A stretch of DNA of 64,000 nucleotides from Smallanthus sonchifolius (Eukaryota; Streptophyta; Magnoliopsida; Asterales; Asteraceae). A program made the position numbers and the translations under genes. The notes under the pieces were generated by a model, which searched no databases, was not told the origin of the DNA, and worked only from the letters and a program-made list of their open reading frames with translations. The stretch lies in the NCBI GenBank assembly GCA_023525975.1, contig CM042028.1, forward strand, positions 77,003,501 to 77,067,500, given 5' to 3'. Below are positions 21,495-34,005 of this stretch, in pieces (the first letter of the stretch is position 1; the number at the start of each line of letters is the position of its first letter).

Positions 21495-23190
21495 TCACCA
21501 TACATATCTTGATAGGTCGTAAATGGGCCTTATCAAGTCATATTAGATCTTAATTGGTTATATTAGGTTGTAATGAGCCATATTATATAATAACGTGTTA
21601 CAATGGTCATAAATGTCATAATATAGCATATTATGTCTATGGGCCTTATTAGGTTATAATGAGTCATAATTAGTCATAATAGGTCAATATAAGTCATAAC
21701 AGTCAATAGGGAAACTTAACGTGTCATATACATCCAGTTTCGACTATAAATCCCCATGTTTAATCAGAATTCACCACTATTGAACATTATTTGACTTGTA
21801 TTTACCTAATCAATCATAAAGGACCATCATCACAGGACTTGATATGCATTAATATGTCATATTGTGTTTGGTCTAACGTGTCATATTACTTCGTAAGTGT
21901 CACAATAGGTCATAATGAATCACAACGGGTCATTATAACTCATAACGATATATAAGGAGTCTTAACAGTTATATACACTAACATTGACTATGATGTATTA
22001 CATTTAATCATGGATTCACTATGACTATCCATCATTTGATCTACATTGACTATGTTTGACAATGAGTCATTATAACTGACCGAGTTTGACCCAATAACCC
22101 GTTTAACTCACTTTTTTACAACCCACCAACCCAATTAACATGTTTATAACTTGATTATTATTATTAGCCAACTTGCCACAATCCAGCCCGAACCATCGAG
22201 ACCTGCCATGCTTCTTATTGTCATGGTGCATGGTGGTTGGGTGATAGGAGTTTGGGTAGGAACAATAGAGGATTGTGAATGGGGGGAAGTAGTGGTTTGT
22301 GAGTTGGATGGGCTTTGTGTTGTTAAGAGGGGGACTGGGCCGTAGGTGTGGCGGGTTGTGTGCCCGAAGTTCACCATCAATGGCACTGATTGACTATCAT
22401 TGACCCTAACTGACCATCAATGACTATAATAGAACATCATTGACCCTAACTAGCCATGAATCACTTAAATTAACAATGAATAACTGTTGGGATAAAAACC
22501 CCTTTGGAACTTAAGGTACAAATACTCTGCTATTGTTACCACTGGTACACTAAAGAAGGAACTTGCCACTACATAGGCAAGTTACCACTGATGATGATTT
22601 ACCACTATTCCGGTAAGTTAAAATGTTGAGTTACAACTACTCTCGTGTAATCGAGCAAATCCTATTGATTGATTTACCACTGATCAACATTCCTACATCA
22701 CTCGAATCATAACCAACATTTAAAAGAACCTACCTCTTGTTGCTCATTTTTTGCTTTGCTTTTTTAATCAAATGTCTCAAATCTTAAAGTGTGTCAAACA
22801 ACAGACGATTAAAAAGAGATTGTGAGATGAGAAATTAGGTTGTTGATAATAAAGGTCATTGGTAATTATGGAGAACATGGGTGGCCACCCGTCGAGTTGG
22901 AAGAAATTGTCCCTAAATTGTCATGATAGGTCACAATTAAACATCATTGACCCCAGTTGAGCATCAATAACATTAATTTCTTTATTATTTTTACGACTGA
23001 ATTGCGACCGAAGTTTAGCGGTGGTAAAATTTGCGACTGAATTGCGACCGAATTTTAGCGGTCGCAAAATTTGCGACTGTTTTATGACCGGATATTGTGC
23101 GGCCGCTAGATTTATAATACCGGTCGCAAATTTTGCGACCAACATTTCAGTAGCAAATTTCGGTCGTATTTGCCCAGTTTTCTAGTAGTG

Positions 23191-23525
23191 TATATGCCTC
23201 CTATAAAAGTCGTATGGTGTATGTCTCCTATAAAAGTGATACGGATTTAACTTCTTATAAATTTAAAATTATATGGTATTTAGATGTTAAAATTGCTTAC
23301 AAAAAATGTACTCATAAATGATTTTATTTTCAAGAATTTATACGTTGTATATGGCATTGCTTATTAACATAACTAATTTTTTTTAACCTACCTGCTGCTC
23401 ATGTCATCGACTGCAATTTACTTTTTAACGTTAGTTAGCGTAATGTAACAAAAATACATGTTTTTTTTAATGTGTTTTATGTCATGTTTAGATATTTTTA
23501 TGCCAAATTTTAAAAAATTAAAAAG
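23191..23525. other. Short spacer right of CACTA element 1
   Basis: Repeats of CTCCTATAAAAGT near 23,197-23,245, then AT-rich sequence with no feature. Confidence 0.5.
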
Positions 23526-23537
23526 AAATGACATTAA

Positions 23538-23644
23538 CCATTGGGGTTGGTGGCTCAGTGTCCTCTACCACACAAAGGTTTAAAAAAGTTATGGGTTCAA
23601 GTCTCACTCCCACAAGAATTAAGAAATTTGTCTTTCAAAAATAA
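23538..23644 (+). mobile_element. tRNA-derived SINE
   Basis: Has an A-box-like TTGGTGGCTCAGTG and a B-box-like GGGTTCAAGTCTC at tRNA spacing. It is flanked by an exact 12-bp duplication, AAATGACATTAA (23,526-23,537 and 23,645-23,656), with an A-rich tail before the right copy. The boxes are an internal RNA polymerase III promoter; the body does not fold as an intact tRNA gene. Confidence 0.88.
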
Positions 23645-23999
23645 AAATGACATTAAGTTTTATAATTTAAACATAATTGTTTATACACTCTTGTAGTTTT
23701 AGTTGTAACTTATAATTTAGAGTAATAATTGGGCTAAACGGATCGTGTCCGGGTTATGTTCGGATTCGTAACAAATTTTTGAGGTCGTGTCTGGATGGAC
23801 CCGTAGGGTGTAAGCATGTATATAGAATCATACGAGGTTATGGCAAGCCTATCCAAAACACCAAAACGTACACGTTGCGGTGACAGTTTAAGAAAATCAA
23901 ATAACGAAAACACAAAACAAAAAATTAACATTCTTAAAAAAAACATCATATATAAACCAAAATTTAAACTTTTAAGATAAAAAATTAACTTATTAATTA

Positions 24000-24121
24000 G
24001 CATTGACGTCATCAAGGGAGATGCTGACATTAGCTTTGAACCGACGCGGGGGGAGGGGGGGTTGAACCCGCGTCTCGCAGCTGTGGGGGAAGGAGTGTTA
24101 CCACCCGGCTGCGCTCCACAC
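24000..24121 (-). mobile_element. tRNA-derived SINE fragment
   Basis: On the minus strand, GCAGCCGGGTGGTAACA (A-box region) is followed by GCGGGTTCAACCCCCC (B box). Downstream sequence towards 24,000 probably belongs to it. No target duplication identified. The G-run around 24,047-24,060 is part of the body. Confidence 0.5.
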
Positions 24122-24417
24122 TTGGTTAATACCAAATCATATAGTGTATATATAGGGGTTATATCTATTGTAAACCCATGATTATTGTAAAAACTTTATT
24201 AATCAATATGGGTCACACATTCAATTTTTTATATTTTATTTTGTGGCTGATATTTAATCTGAATTTTTTCTTTTCTTTTTCTTTTTAAAGTTCTTAAAAT
24301 ACCCCCAAAAGGATAAATAAATAAATTTATATTCTTTGATTTAATAAAAATCACTTTATCTCTATTTTCTCTCTCTCTATATATCCACATCAATTACAAG
24401 AACGTGATTTTTAAAGA

Positions 24418-25260
24418 GCCTCTGTGTAAAATTAGTTTACACATATACACAAATCAGAAAAAAAACATAAATATTTTTACAAAAAAAAAACATCTATACA
24501 AATAAGAAAATTACATCCAAATACACAAATATTTTTATAAAAAAAACATGTACACAAATCAGATAAAAAAGATTTTTACATTCAAATACATAAATATCTT
24601 TACACATAATTACATTGTCTATAATAAAAAAACACATGTGTAAACTCTATTACGCATGTGAAAATTTAGTTTACACATTTGTAAAATTATCAAATACATG
24701 TGTAAAATCAAAATACACATGTGTAGGAATCAAAAACCTATTGTAATCAAACTAAAAACTCAATATCAAACCCTTGTGTATCAAAACCATGTAGATCTTG
24801 AACCTAGATCCTTTAAAATCTTGACTTATACACCGTCTTAAACCCAGATCTTCTTGTCATGCTTCGATCCTTCATGTGCTTGTCTACACCATCTAAGCAT
24901 GAAAGACATGATAAAACGCTCAGACATGTGAAAATTCACATGAACAAAAACAGTTTACATATGTATATACACATTAACAAAAAAAAATTTACATATGTGT
25001 AAATTTAGTTTACATATGTATAAAACTCATATATACAAATTCAATTCACATGAACAAAGACAATTTACAGATGTATAAACATACAAACAAAAACTTTTGA
25101 CACAAGTGTAAATTTAGTTTACACATGTGTAAAGCCCAGAAATGTAGACATGAAAAAGAAAAACAAAGATTTAACCCGGTTTACACATGTGCAAAATTAG
25201 TTTACACATCTGTAATAACCTAAAGTACACATGTATAAAACCCATATATTCAAGAACATC
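24418..25260. repeat. Array of TTTACACATGTGTAAA-type palindromes
   Basis: At least ten copies of a perfect or near-perfect 16-bp palindrome TTTACACATGTGTAAA and variants (TTTACATATGTGTAAA, GTTTACACATGTGCAAAA), spaced irregularly by 20-60 bp in very AT-rich DNA. The array stops where a CACTA end begins (25,307). Similar pieces recur at about 36,780-36,835. Probably the subterminal or filler region of a MULE- or Helitron-type element. Confidence 0.7.
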
Positions 25261-25306
25261 CAGTTGTGATTTTAATCAAAATTTAGGGCTAAGAACACCC
25301 AATTTA

Positions 25307-25680
25307 CACTACTAGAAAACTGGGCATTTGCGACCGCATTTTCGGATGCAAAACGTTCGCAATTGCCCTGTTGCAACCGTTTTACGACCGAATATGCGGT
25401 GGGAAAAATGCACGTCGCAATTGCCCTGTTGCCACCAAATTGCGACCGCTACTACATTTTGCGACCATATTTGCGACGATAAAAACCGTCGCAAATTTTG
25501 CGACCGCCTTCTTTTCCCACCGCTTTGCGACCACTTCAGTTGCCACCGATTCAGCCTTTTTTGCTACCGATTTGCGACCGCTTCAGTTGCTACCGATTTA
25601 CGACCGCTTCAGTTGCTATCGATTTGCCACCGCCTTCTTTTGCGACCATGTTGTGGTCGCAGTTCAGTCACAAATCCAAT
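25307..25680 (+). mobile_element. CACTA element left end (no right end found)
   Basis: CACTACTAGAAAACTGGGCA is the classic terminal sequence, followed by dense subterminal repeats (TTGCGACCG, TTGCCACCG, GTTGCTACCGATT) to about 25,680. It is the same family as the 18,633-23,190 element. No matching right terminus with the same repeats was found, so the element is either truncated or its right end is lost. Confidence 0.82.
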
Positions 25681-25899
25681 ACATAATTAAAAAAAATACC
25701 TTTTTTAAAATTCTTTACAAATCTATTAAAATTCCCAGTAATTCGTATACAAATCAAATCAAATGCACCAAAAATCTGATAAAATAAATATATATTCAAA
25801 ATACTATACAAATTCATAATTTTCTAAACAAAATATACAATAATCAAACAAAGAGATCTTTAAAAAAAATAAATAAATTATGAGATGCATCTCTAATGC

Positions 25900-26761
25900 C
25901 CAAAACCATTTGGTGGATCAACATCTTCATTCAAATCTGGTACAGTGACAATATTCAAGTCGAAGTTTTATCTTCATCGTCACTATCAGAGAACACACTG
26001 GAGTTAGTGGAAGCTTTGTCAGAGACAGCAGAAAAACAGTTCTTGTTTGTATAAACCTGTATGGTATAAATAAATGAATGTGTTGAAATATAGTTGGACA
26101 ACAAACTCACACACTGAAAGCGAAAAATGCCTCTTCCCTGAGCAAATATGTCAACCCTAAAGCTGCTCAACTTCTCTTTCAAGATTTCACATTGGGATAC
26201 ACCGATAGCAAAGGAAACCATAGAAATGATCTCACATTGCTACACTTGCCATAACTGATATCAGCACAACTGCATGACCAAAAATGTAATTTAGAATGAT
26301 AGCTGAAAAAATTTATAATGTCATAGCAAGTTCTTTACAGTATAAATAGTGAGATCTATTATGTTGACCTGAATCATTAGTGTTATCTGAACACTTACTA
26401 ACCCTTGAAATATTCATAATATTAACACTTAAATGAAAAGGTTACCGTTTAGGCTAAACCCAAACCCGTGAATTTCGTGTGAGGTTCATATTGTGTTAGA
26501 AATCCACACCCCTAATTTAAGAAACAAGGTTGGTGGTACATTTGGGTTACCTCTTTATTCCAAGTGCAACAGCATTATGAAGAACATGATGATGAGCTAC
26601 ATCAAGCATCACCCACAGAATTAAGGATTATTGATCCAAGGAAGGTACTTGACCTACTTCTGGAAGATTTAACCAAAAAGAGAAAACATGTCAAATGGAT
26701 TGAGAGTCTTCCAAAGTTTATTCAACTACAAAACAAGCTTCAAAATCGCTTTATAAAATAA
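25900..26761. other. Coding-like fragments next to the CACTA end, unidentified
   Basis: Two stretches look coding. On the minus strand, 26,221 to 25,955 starts MVSFAIGVSQCEILKEKLSS and ends in an acidic serine-rich tail (FSDSDDEDKTST). On the plus strand, 26,564-26,761 carries DPRKVLDLLLEDLTKKRKHV and KWIESLPKFIQLQNKLQ. I recognise neither. Their position behind a CACTA end suggests gene fragments captured by a transposon, but chance frames are possible. Confidence 0.28.
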
Positions 26762-27057
26762 AAACTCAATTTTTAATAACATAAATTTGGTAATCATAGC
26801 TTCAAAGAAGACTATAATCACTATTAAAATAAAAAAATTAAAAATGATATGCTTAATTGGTGATTTTGTAAAAATTAGTGATTTTCGAGTAACTTGAACA
26901 AATTGCATCTTTCAAATTCTGAATATCTGCATGTAAAACCAATTAATGTTGAATATATATATATATATATATGTTTTCAAAAAGATAAACAGATTCATAC
27001 TTTTGCACCACATAAAACAGGTAGACAAAGAGAGCTTGACTCCATTATATACAGAAA

Positions 27058-27090
27058 CTAGTATTTGTGTCCGGCGCGTTGCGGCCGAAA
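27058..27090 (-). mobile_element. Helitron 3' end (minus strand)
   Basis: On the minus strand, the hairpin-forming CGGCCGCAACGCGCCGG is followed by ACACAAATACTAG and then T, matching the GC hairpin plus CTAG|T ending of plant Helitrons. The element body would extend rightwards from here; no 5' TC end or helicase coding was identified. Confidence 0.6.
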
Positions 27091-28500
27091 GAAACGCTTT
27101 AGCATACATCCAACCCTAAAAAATATCATATTTCATTAGTATAAAGTGTGTTTGATATCATATAAGTTATAAGTAAAAATTAAAATTTGATCATATATTA
27201 AGAAATGTTTAATGTTCCAATCATTAATTCTTTCTCAACATCTTAATAAAGACTATCTAGCACCATTATACTCTTCTAATGTAACGCGGTTCCTTTAAAT
27301 CATTTCCAAAAGACCAAGCATTTTACCATCAATATCTAACACTCTGCAAATTGACATAATATAATTTTTAGATACCACTAAGAGTGTTAGATATTGATGG
27401 TAAAAATAATAGAACACCACTGCAGATGTGTAGATGTCATAAAAAATGAATCATATTGACTTAGTTTCTTACCAATACGTGTTAATGTACCAAATTATCT
27501 GTTCATCCAAATCAGATTTATAATTCTTTGATATCCTTACATAGTTCGGGTCAGATTAGGTTATAAACTAAAGTTGCCGAATTAAAACCAAAGCATAAGT
27601 TGATTAAGATGGATGAACATATCAATTACCCTAGATATGAATATACTTACCAGTTGCTTAAGAAATCATGTCTTTGTGTTATTTTCGAATCCAATTGTTC
27701 CAAGTAAAGCAATCCAGAATTTCCAGGCCTTCAAAGCGATTTGAAAAAAACAGATTAAAAACCTAGATATAAATACAAAATACCGAACAACAAAAGTTAT
27801 GATTGATAACAAAATAGATGAGTAGTAGGAGTTTTAGATCAATATATTCTATTCTGCCAAACATGAAACCTGTTAAATCAAATTGACTTCATTTACAAAC
27901 ACAACCTGGGCTTTTAAATTGTTCATGACCCATACAGAAACTTTAAACAAATGTTCTGACCCATAAATAATAAACTTAAATAAACAGGCTCAATACTAAG
28001 TGGATTTCAACTTGCATGATTTTAGGCACACCACACACTCAAAAAACACCATCTTTCTTCACTTCTTTCTACTGAGAACTAAAACCTAAGAAAATATTTG
28101 CAGTAATAACAAAAAGAAAAATAAAAAAATTGATGAAAATTAAAAAAATCAAGTATTGCAAGGGTAAAATAGTAAATTTGCAACCCTATTGAACCATGGC
28201 AACAGGAGCAAAGCCTACCAAAAATATAAGTCTAATAGTGTTATCAACATCAAATCTAAAACAGGTAACAGTTTACAATTATGATCAGAGATATGCTGTT
28301 AAGAACTGGAATTCGAAGGATTGAAATTACTGAAATTGAAATACAAGGTTAGCCAATTCGAGACGGCAATTCTCCGATTACAAGGTTTAAACCCTAATTT
28401 TGAAAATAAAACATCGACAAAAAACCGAAAACAAAGACACGACTCCTATATCTAGACTCTATAAAGCAGTTAAGAAAAACTAGGGATAACTCCCCACTAA
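27091..28500. other. Probable Helitron body, no gene
   Basis: AT-rich. Contains a short inverted pair (TTTACCATCAATATCTAACA near 27,322 against its complement near 27,386). No frame of substance. Confidence 0.4.
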
Positions 28501-28990
28501 GCCAAACTTGCGCAAAAGAGGAGAAATGGGGACAGAAGAAACTGTCGGCCAGATCAATTCTGTGGCCCAACCCAGATTTGACCTAAAGCCCAGGTTTGAC
28601 CCAAGCCCGACTCAGATCCAACTCATACTTCATCCGGGATCTCTATCAATACTTCCCGCCCGAACAAACGACTTGTCCTCAAGTCGGGTATGGGAAGACT
28701 GAGCTGCCGATCCTGTGGTGTGCTCGTCAAAGGGCTCAATGGTGAGCTAGCGAAACATAGCAGGTTGCCGCAGGTCCGGTGGCAATCCCTGGAGTTTGTA
28801 ATCTTTACCGTTGATGGTGAACCGCAGGAACATCTGTTTCCAATTAGCCTGAATGGTGTTAAGTGTAGCCAGCCATTGGATTCCAAGCACCACGTCAGCC
28901 ATTGGTGTTAAGTAGGACGTTTTGTTTTGATGTTCCTGTGATTTTATCTTGAATGCATGTAGGGCAGAGTTACTAAGCAGCTTCAATCAT
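28500..28990 (-). pseudogene. Gypsy retrotransposon protease fragment
   Basis: On the minus strand, MADVVLGIQWLATLNTIQAN followed by WKQMFLRFTINGKDYKLQG matches the end of the aspartic protease region of plant gypsy polyproteins (LGIQWL signature). Further downstream the strand carries CTTGAGGACAAGTCGTTTG and a proline-rich end. Only this piece remains, flanked by unrelated DNA. Confidence 0.7.
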
Positions 28991-29414
28991 GTAAAATTTC
29001 TAATCACTTAAAGGCGTAGAATAGATAGCATAGTTTGAGAATGTTGCTTTCACATTTGTTAGATACATCAATAGGCGTTCAAATAGGTTGAATTACTTTT
29101 TGCGGGTGCAAGACAAATATTTGAAGAGTTGGGAGCCCGACCAAAAAGCATGGCTTTCATATATCAAACTGTTTGTATTTACAGGGATATGGAAGATCAC
29201 TTTGGGTGATGCAAGGAATGTTCAAGGCCAATGGTGGTTGCAGATATGTTAAGAACCCTGATATCTTGATAAAAAATGATTTCATTTAAACTGTTTTTTA
29301 TTTGTTTAACTGTTTTGAACTATTTTTTTTGTTTGTATGGGACACTTAGATTTAATATTTGAGATCGTGACAAAATTCACGCCGCAACGCGCGCCGGGAT
29401 TGAGTCAGTACGAT

Positions 29415-29447
29415 CCCGTCACAACGCGCGGGCTTGTAATCAACTAG
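29415..29447 (+). mobile_element. Helitron 3' end (plus strand)
   Basis: CCCGTCACAACGCGCGGG forms the hairpin and CTTGTAATCAACTAG|T closes the element. A second GC-rich hairpin-like piece (GCCGCAACGCGCGCCGG) sits just upstream at about 29,380-29,398, suggesting two Helitron tails in tandem. Confidence 0.6.
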
Positions 29448-31290
29448 TGATTTTACATTTGCTATGAGATATAAATTATGTCCTCTAGTAGCTTTAATAA
29501 GTCATCATGGATGAAAAAGACAATTAAATATAATATCTTATCATCTTCAAACTATTTCCACCCAAATATAAACCTTCCCTTAGGAAACCAAACTCACCTT
29601 AAACGCGTAGTAATGAATCTAAAACTAACTCTCTCACACTTCATGTGCTTATTTTACACGTGCATGCTAATTAATCTGAAAAAAAGAGAAGAAAAAGAGG
29701 TAATGTTTTACAGGGACTCAGAGGATGAGGAATACCATAAGAGTTTAGTTAACCCTTTAGGGTTATAATTTAGTCCAATCAGGCATAGGCAGATGAACAT
29801 AAATATATCTTGAACATGGAATCTAAAGTTGATTTCATCAAAAGATCCTGAAAATATAAGAAAAAAGTTATAATTTTGTTACAGCTTCATGGAAATTATA
29901 CATTTCATTTTTTTAGTTGAGCTTATAATACCTATAAATACTAATTCTCATTTACCAATCTTTTCCAGAAACACAAATGTAAACTAAAGATTTAAAGCGT
30001 AAACCGTTGCAACATAATGAATACCTTAATACCAACCAAGAACTCATTTTGAAAGAGGAGCTATATACTGCTCCATAGCCACATCCGAGTCCATATTCCT
30101 AAGCTTTTGGCATGAATTCCTTGTAAAGTTCTATACATCAGCTCTTCTTTGTTCAATAAATTTGAATTATAAACAAAACATAACACATGTCATTAAGAGG
30201 CTAATGTCATACAATATTGGTGATCCATTTTGTTAATTATACTCATGAATGTCTCAACCTTTTAATTAAAAAATCTCAATCTTCAGAATAGTTTTTATGA
30301 CCTCATCTACAGATCCTTAACCCAATTGAATTCTCACCTATAAATACCATATCATGTCAATTAAAAAAACATAAAAATGTATCCGATTCAAATCAAAGAA
30401 CGAAAAATTTAACCAACTCAAACAAATTAATATGTAAGAAAATGTAGTTTAAGAGTTGCCCTAAACGTAAACCCTACAGCCATATTTTGCTTCCCCTGAT
30501 AATTTTGGCCCCCGTCTTCACTGCAAATCAAAAGTATCTGCATTATTAGAGTCTGATACGAGATTGAGAAGAAGATGAATACCTATTGATGTTGTTACGG
30601 AGAAGATGAAGAACTTAAATTGAAACTATGGCGATTGCAACTAGAAAATCTTTCCTCGAGACAATTCAGAACAGCGGACACCGCTGTTATGAATCTTCTG
30701 TTCAAGATGTTGACCTAAAGGACCTGGTTAGAAGAGGGAATTTCGAGTACGAAGGACCAGATTTGGGCTTGGAGGAGGACCTAAAAGTGAATTTGAGATT
30801 TGAAATTGAAGCTTGGTTCATGAATATGTTGCATCTTGAAGCCATAGCCAACATCAACCAAATAATATATTGGGTACTATGCTTCAGATTTAGATTTACA
30901 GAAATTGAAGCTTTGTTAATGAATCTCTTCTGATTAACATAAACAAAAGGGAGATATTAAAGAGCGTAGGTAGTGATGGAGGTTACGGTGGACGTGGGGA
31001 GTGAAAAAAGGAGGAAGGAACCGTCCCACATCCCAATCGACGGAAACCGCTTGTAACCGGTAACCACCTATTTAACACGTCAGGATTAAATCCTGGCCAG
31101 ATCCAATAGCTGATATTGATGTTAAAGAAAGTCAACCATCCCCAGTCAGTAATATAAAAGAATTTCGTCTTCCTCGTTGATCAATGACTTCTGGCCTCCT
31201 GCCTTCATCTATTGATTTAATAGTTAATCTTGAAATTCTCAATGCAATATCATTCTGGCTTTTCGATTCTACCTAAACGAAATTTGAAAC
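29448..31290. other. Intergenic, no supported gene
   Basis: The largest frame, 30,628-30,933 (101 residues, MAIATRKSFLETIQNSG ...), begins with a plausible ATG and is acidic, but I see no family resemblance and no splice context. The stretch 29,478-29,768 is also open by chance. The remainder is AT-rich. Confidence 0.4.
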
Positions 31291-32491
31291 GGTGTTAGCA
31301 CTGCCGAAATCGGATTTCGTTGTTTTCTCCATGAGTTTGCCTATAAAAGTTTTCTAATGGGCAACTTGAATTTTCCTTAACTTTTTTTTTCTCTTTGTTG
31401 ATGGGAGTTTTGATGCAGAATCCCTTATCTATGTTTTGTTTTGATGCCTTCTGATCAGTCTTCAGATCTATATTTCTTGGATTATGTACAACAATTAATA
31501 GAACTTTCTTCTTCGTCTCCTTCTCTTGATCATTGAACTTGATCCAGAATTGTATGGCTTCCGATTGGATTATTTTTGTGATTGAAATAATCTTCTTCTG
31601 TCCCGACGGTTTGATGATCAAGTTTCTTGATTCGTTCTTGGACTAAGTAATTGTTTTGACGCAGGGGTTGGATAGGGATCAAAGAGAGAATTTAATTTCA
31701 ATGTTCCAATCTTTCAATTGCAGTCTTTGATGGTTCCTGATTGATGATCTTGAATATCGTTTCGCAGACCTTTTGTTTGATTTCCACTTGATCGTATTCT
31801 TCAATGCGGCTCTTGTACCAATTGAATCCATTTGACTACGCGTAATTAACACCGTTAACATTTTCCGTTAAAACTTCCCCACTTGAGGGGTATTTTAGTC
31901 AAAACAATTACAAAATAAAGAACCAATCCCACATGAGGGTTTTAGTCAAATCATTTTTTTGTTTCATTTTTGTTTTTTTATAGTAGGGGTATTTTGGTCT
32001 TTTTATAAAAAATTAAAAGAAAATTCGGATGGCCTTAGTGGGCTGGACTTTAATTGATATGAAATTAATAAAACTATTGGACTAAAAAAGTATTTTTAGA
32101 CTAAAATTGTTATTTGTGTCAAACCACAAGTACTAAAACCGTATTTAACTCTTAAATTAATGAGTTATATTTTCAAGTTACACGATTTTAAACGTATCTG
32201 AGTTAGGGTTGATATATTTGACACGTATAATTGCCATTATAAAAAACTTTATTGAACAATGTTTAATTAATGAAGTATAGCTCCCTTTGTTCTATAAGAA
32301 AGCACTTGTGTGTCGTATTAAAATCATATTGTTCATAAATGCAACAGATCTGTAATGTTGATGTTAAGTGTTAACGTGTTTCATCTTTATATGCCATGTG
32401 TGTGCCATAATGCCATTCCATTATTTGACCGGTTTCTATACCGGCCACAAGTAAACAAATAATGTAAATCATACAACAACAATGTTATAGT
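31291..32491. other. Intergenic, possible retrotransposon debris
   Basis: On the minus strand TGGTACAAGAGCC (31,808-31,820) resembles a tRNA-Met primer-binding site, and the following sequence has open frames without recognisable gag. Near 31,850-31,900 a TTAACGGTG / ACTAAAATACCCCTCAA phrase, common in plant transposon debris, appears. Nothing firm. Confidence 0.35.
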
Positions 32492-34005
32492 TAGGGGCGG
32501 ATTTACTTGTGTTGGAGAGGGTTCACGGGAACCCCCGAGTTTTGAAATTATAGTGTAACGCTACGTAAAAAAACTAGGGTGAACCCCTTAAAAAATTGTA
32601 CGGTGAACGCCTTACAAAATATAACAAGTGGTGTAGTGGTTTAAACTTTGCATTATAACATGGAGGTTGTGGGTTCAAATCCCTTCACTCACATTTTTTA
32701 AAACCTTTTTTTAAGCTGATTTCTCCCTTGTCTCACTCTTAACTGGTGGGCCTTTTAATTGTTTGAAATTTCAAGTGGCCCTTTAATTTGTTTCTTGTTT
32801 TTGTTGGGCTTTCACTTGGGCTGGTAGCCTGCTATAACAAATAAAAAAGAAAAGATAGATCTCATTGAGAAATTAGGGAAAATAAATAGAACTCAAAGAA
32901 GCAGGTCGTAGCTCGAGCCCCTACCCTCCTCCAACAGTTGCTGCTCCCCTGCCGGCAGCCGCCACCCACTACTGCTGCTCCCCTGCCGGCTTCCGCCGTC
33001 GACCCACCGCAGTCCGCACCATCCACGACTGACGACTCCACCACAAGTTACTAGGTTAGTAATTATTCCCTCTTATTTAGTTGTTTTTTGTTTACTTGTT
33101 TGAAAAATAAAATCTAGGGTTAATTTTAATGTTAATTTGAATGTTAATTTAGATTTTAGATGTTAATTTGAATGTTAATTTAGATTTTAGATGTTAATTT
33201 GAATTTTAGATGTTATTTAGATTTTAGATGTTATTTAGATTTTAGATGTTAATTTGAATTTGATTATTAATCTATTATGGAGAAGATAAGTAGATGCAAG
33301 AAAGATAACATTGGTTTTTAGGTTTATTGTAAGCTTTTTTTTATGCCTTGTTCCATTTTCTGCATATTCTGCATTCCTCAAACTGACCATGATTACCCAC
33401 ATATGAATCATCGTATATTTGTATTAATTTTCACTGTATTTGAAATAATACATTTAGAAAACACACTAATTGTCAATTACTTTGTTAATAACAGAGTGTT
33501 ATGTACTTGATGGAATGATTTCTTTTAACTAATTTTAGGTTTGTTATGTGATTTAGAATTTCTTACTAATTGGCTTCCTTGAACCTGGATTTCTATCTTC
33601 AATCTTCAGGTTACATTTATCCCTAATTACCTATTAAATATAAATTACTAATTGCTATTATATATTGATTACTAATTGCCTACCATCTTTGATATTTCTT
33701 ATCTTTTTTACAAATAATTCAATGTCAAATCGAAACCGAACTTACGAGTCTAGTTTCTCAAAACGGTAAAAAGAATAATGAAATAAATGGGATGCTTCAA
33801 TTGAATAAAAAGAAATGGTTTATAACATGACTTTTAGAAAAGGACCTCAAATTTTTAGTTCGTTTGGGGCCCCCAAATTGGTTAAGCCGCCCCTGCCCGA
33901 CCCGAACATTGAACCGACACGAAATTTTTATATCCGGCCCTATGAAATTTAAATATCTAAAAACAGTGAACCCTTTGAAAAAAATTCCTGGATCCGCCGC
34001 CACTG
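32492..34005. mobile_element. hAT-type element, internally deleted (about 1.5 kb)
   Basis: The left end TAGGGGCGGATTTAC and the right end read in reverse, CAGTGGCGGCGGATCCAGG, follow the CAGKGGCGGAYCCAG termini of plant hAT elements. The bases ATAGT occur on both outer flanks but no clean 8-bp duplication is left. Inside, 32,930-33,050 is GC-rich like a 5' leader. At 33,722 an ATG starts MSNRNRTYESSFSKR, resembling the start of zinc-finger-MYM/TTF-type hAT transposases, and stops at once. The rest of the transposase is missing. A SINE-like piece is nested at 32,628-32,695. Confidence 0.65.
32628..32695 (+). mobile_element. tRNA-like SINE fragment inside the hAT element
   Basis: AAGTGGTGTAGTGGTTT (A box) and GTGGGTTCAAATCCCTTC (B box) at tRNA spacing. 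No duplication was seen at its edges, so it may be a fixed part of this hAT family. Confidence 0.5.

Larger units (their letters stand above)
18633..23190. mobile_element. CACTA (En/Spm) element, no transposase, with nested solo LTR
   Basis: The right end reads, on the minus strand, CACTACTAGAAAACTGGGCA. The left end is a decayed copy (CAAGTATAGAAAACTCGGCA). The 3-bp duplication TAT flanks both sides (18,630-18,632 and 23,191-23,193). Subterminal repeats of the form TTGCGACCGG are dense at 18,660-18,880 and 22,990-23,160, as expected for transposase-binding sites. The interior has no transposase: it holds degenerate arrays of short phrases such as GACCCTAATTGACCAT and GGTCATAATGAGTCATA, plus the inserted LTR at 19,862-21,494. 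It is non-autonomous. Confidence 0.88.

Noticed and set aside
22144..22386. 80-residue minus-strand frame rich in Ser/Thr/Pro
   Set aside because: Lies in the degenerate filler of CACTA element 1; compositionally biased, with no family resemblance and an overlapping open frame on the other strand.
25312..25787. Several overlapping frames on both strands (60-138 residues)
   Set aside because: All are translations of the CACTA subterminal repeats (TTGCGACCG words), not genes.
26057..26114. Possible intron inside the minus-strand frame 25,955-26,221
   Set aside because: GT and AG ends exist but the interval is only 54-58 nt, too short for a normal plant intron, and the frame reads through anyway.
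30628..30933. 101-residue plus-strand frame MAIATRKSFLETIQNSG ...
   Set aside because: Has a plausible start but no recognised domain, splice context or conserved neighbours; length is within chance expectation. Mentioned only in the intergenic entry.
31295..31861. Minus-strand frames with a TGGTACAAGAGCC primer-site-like word
   Set aside because: The word differs at two positions from the tRNA-Met complement and no LTR boundary or gag homology accompanies it.
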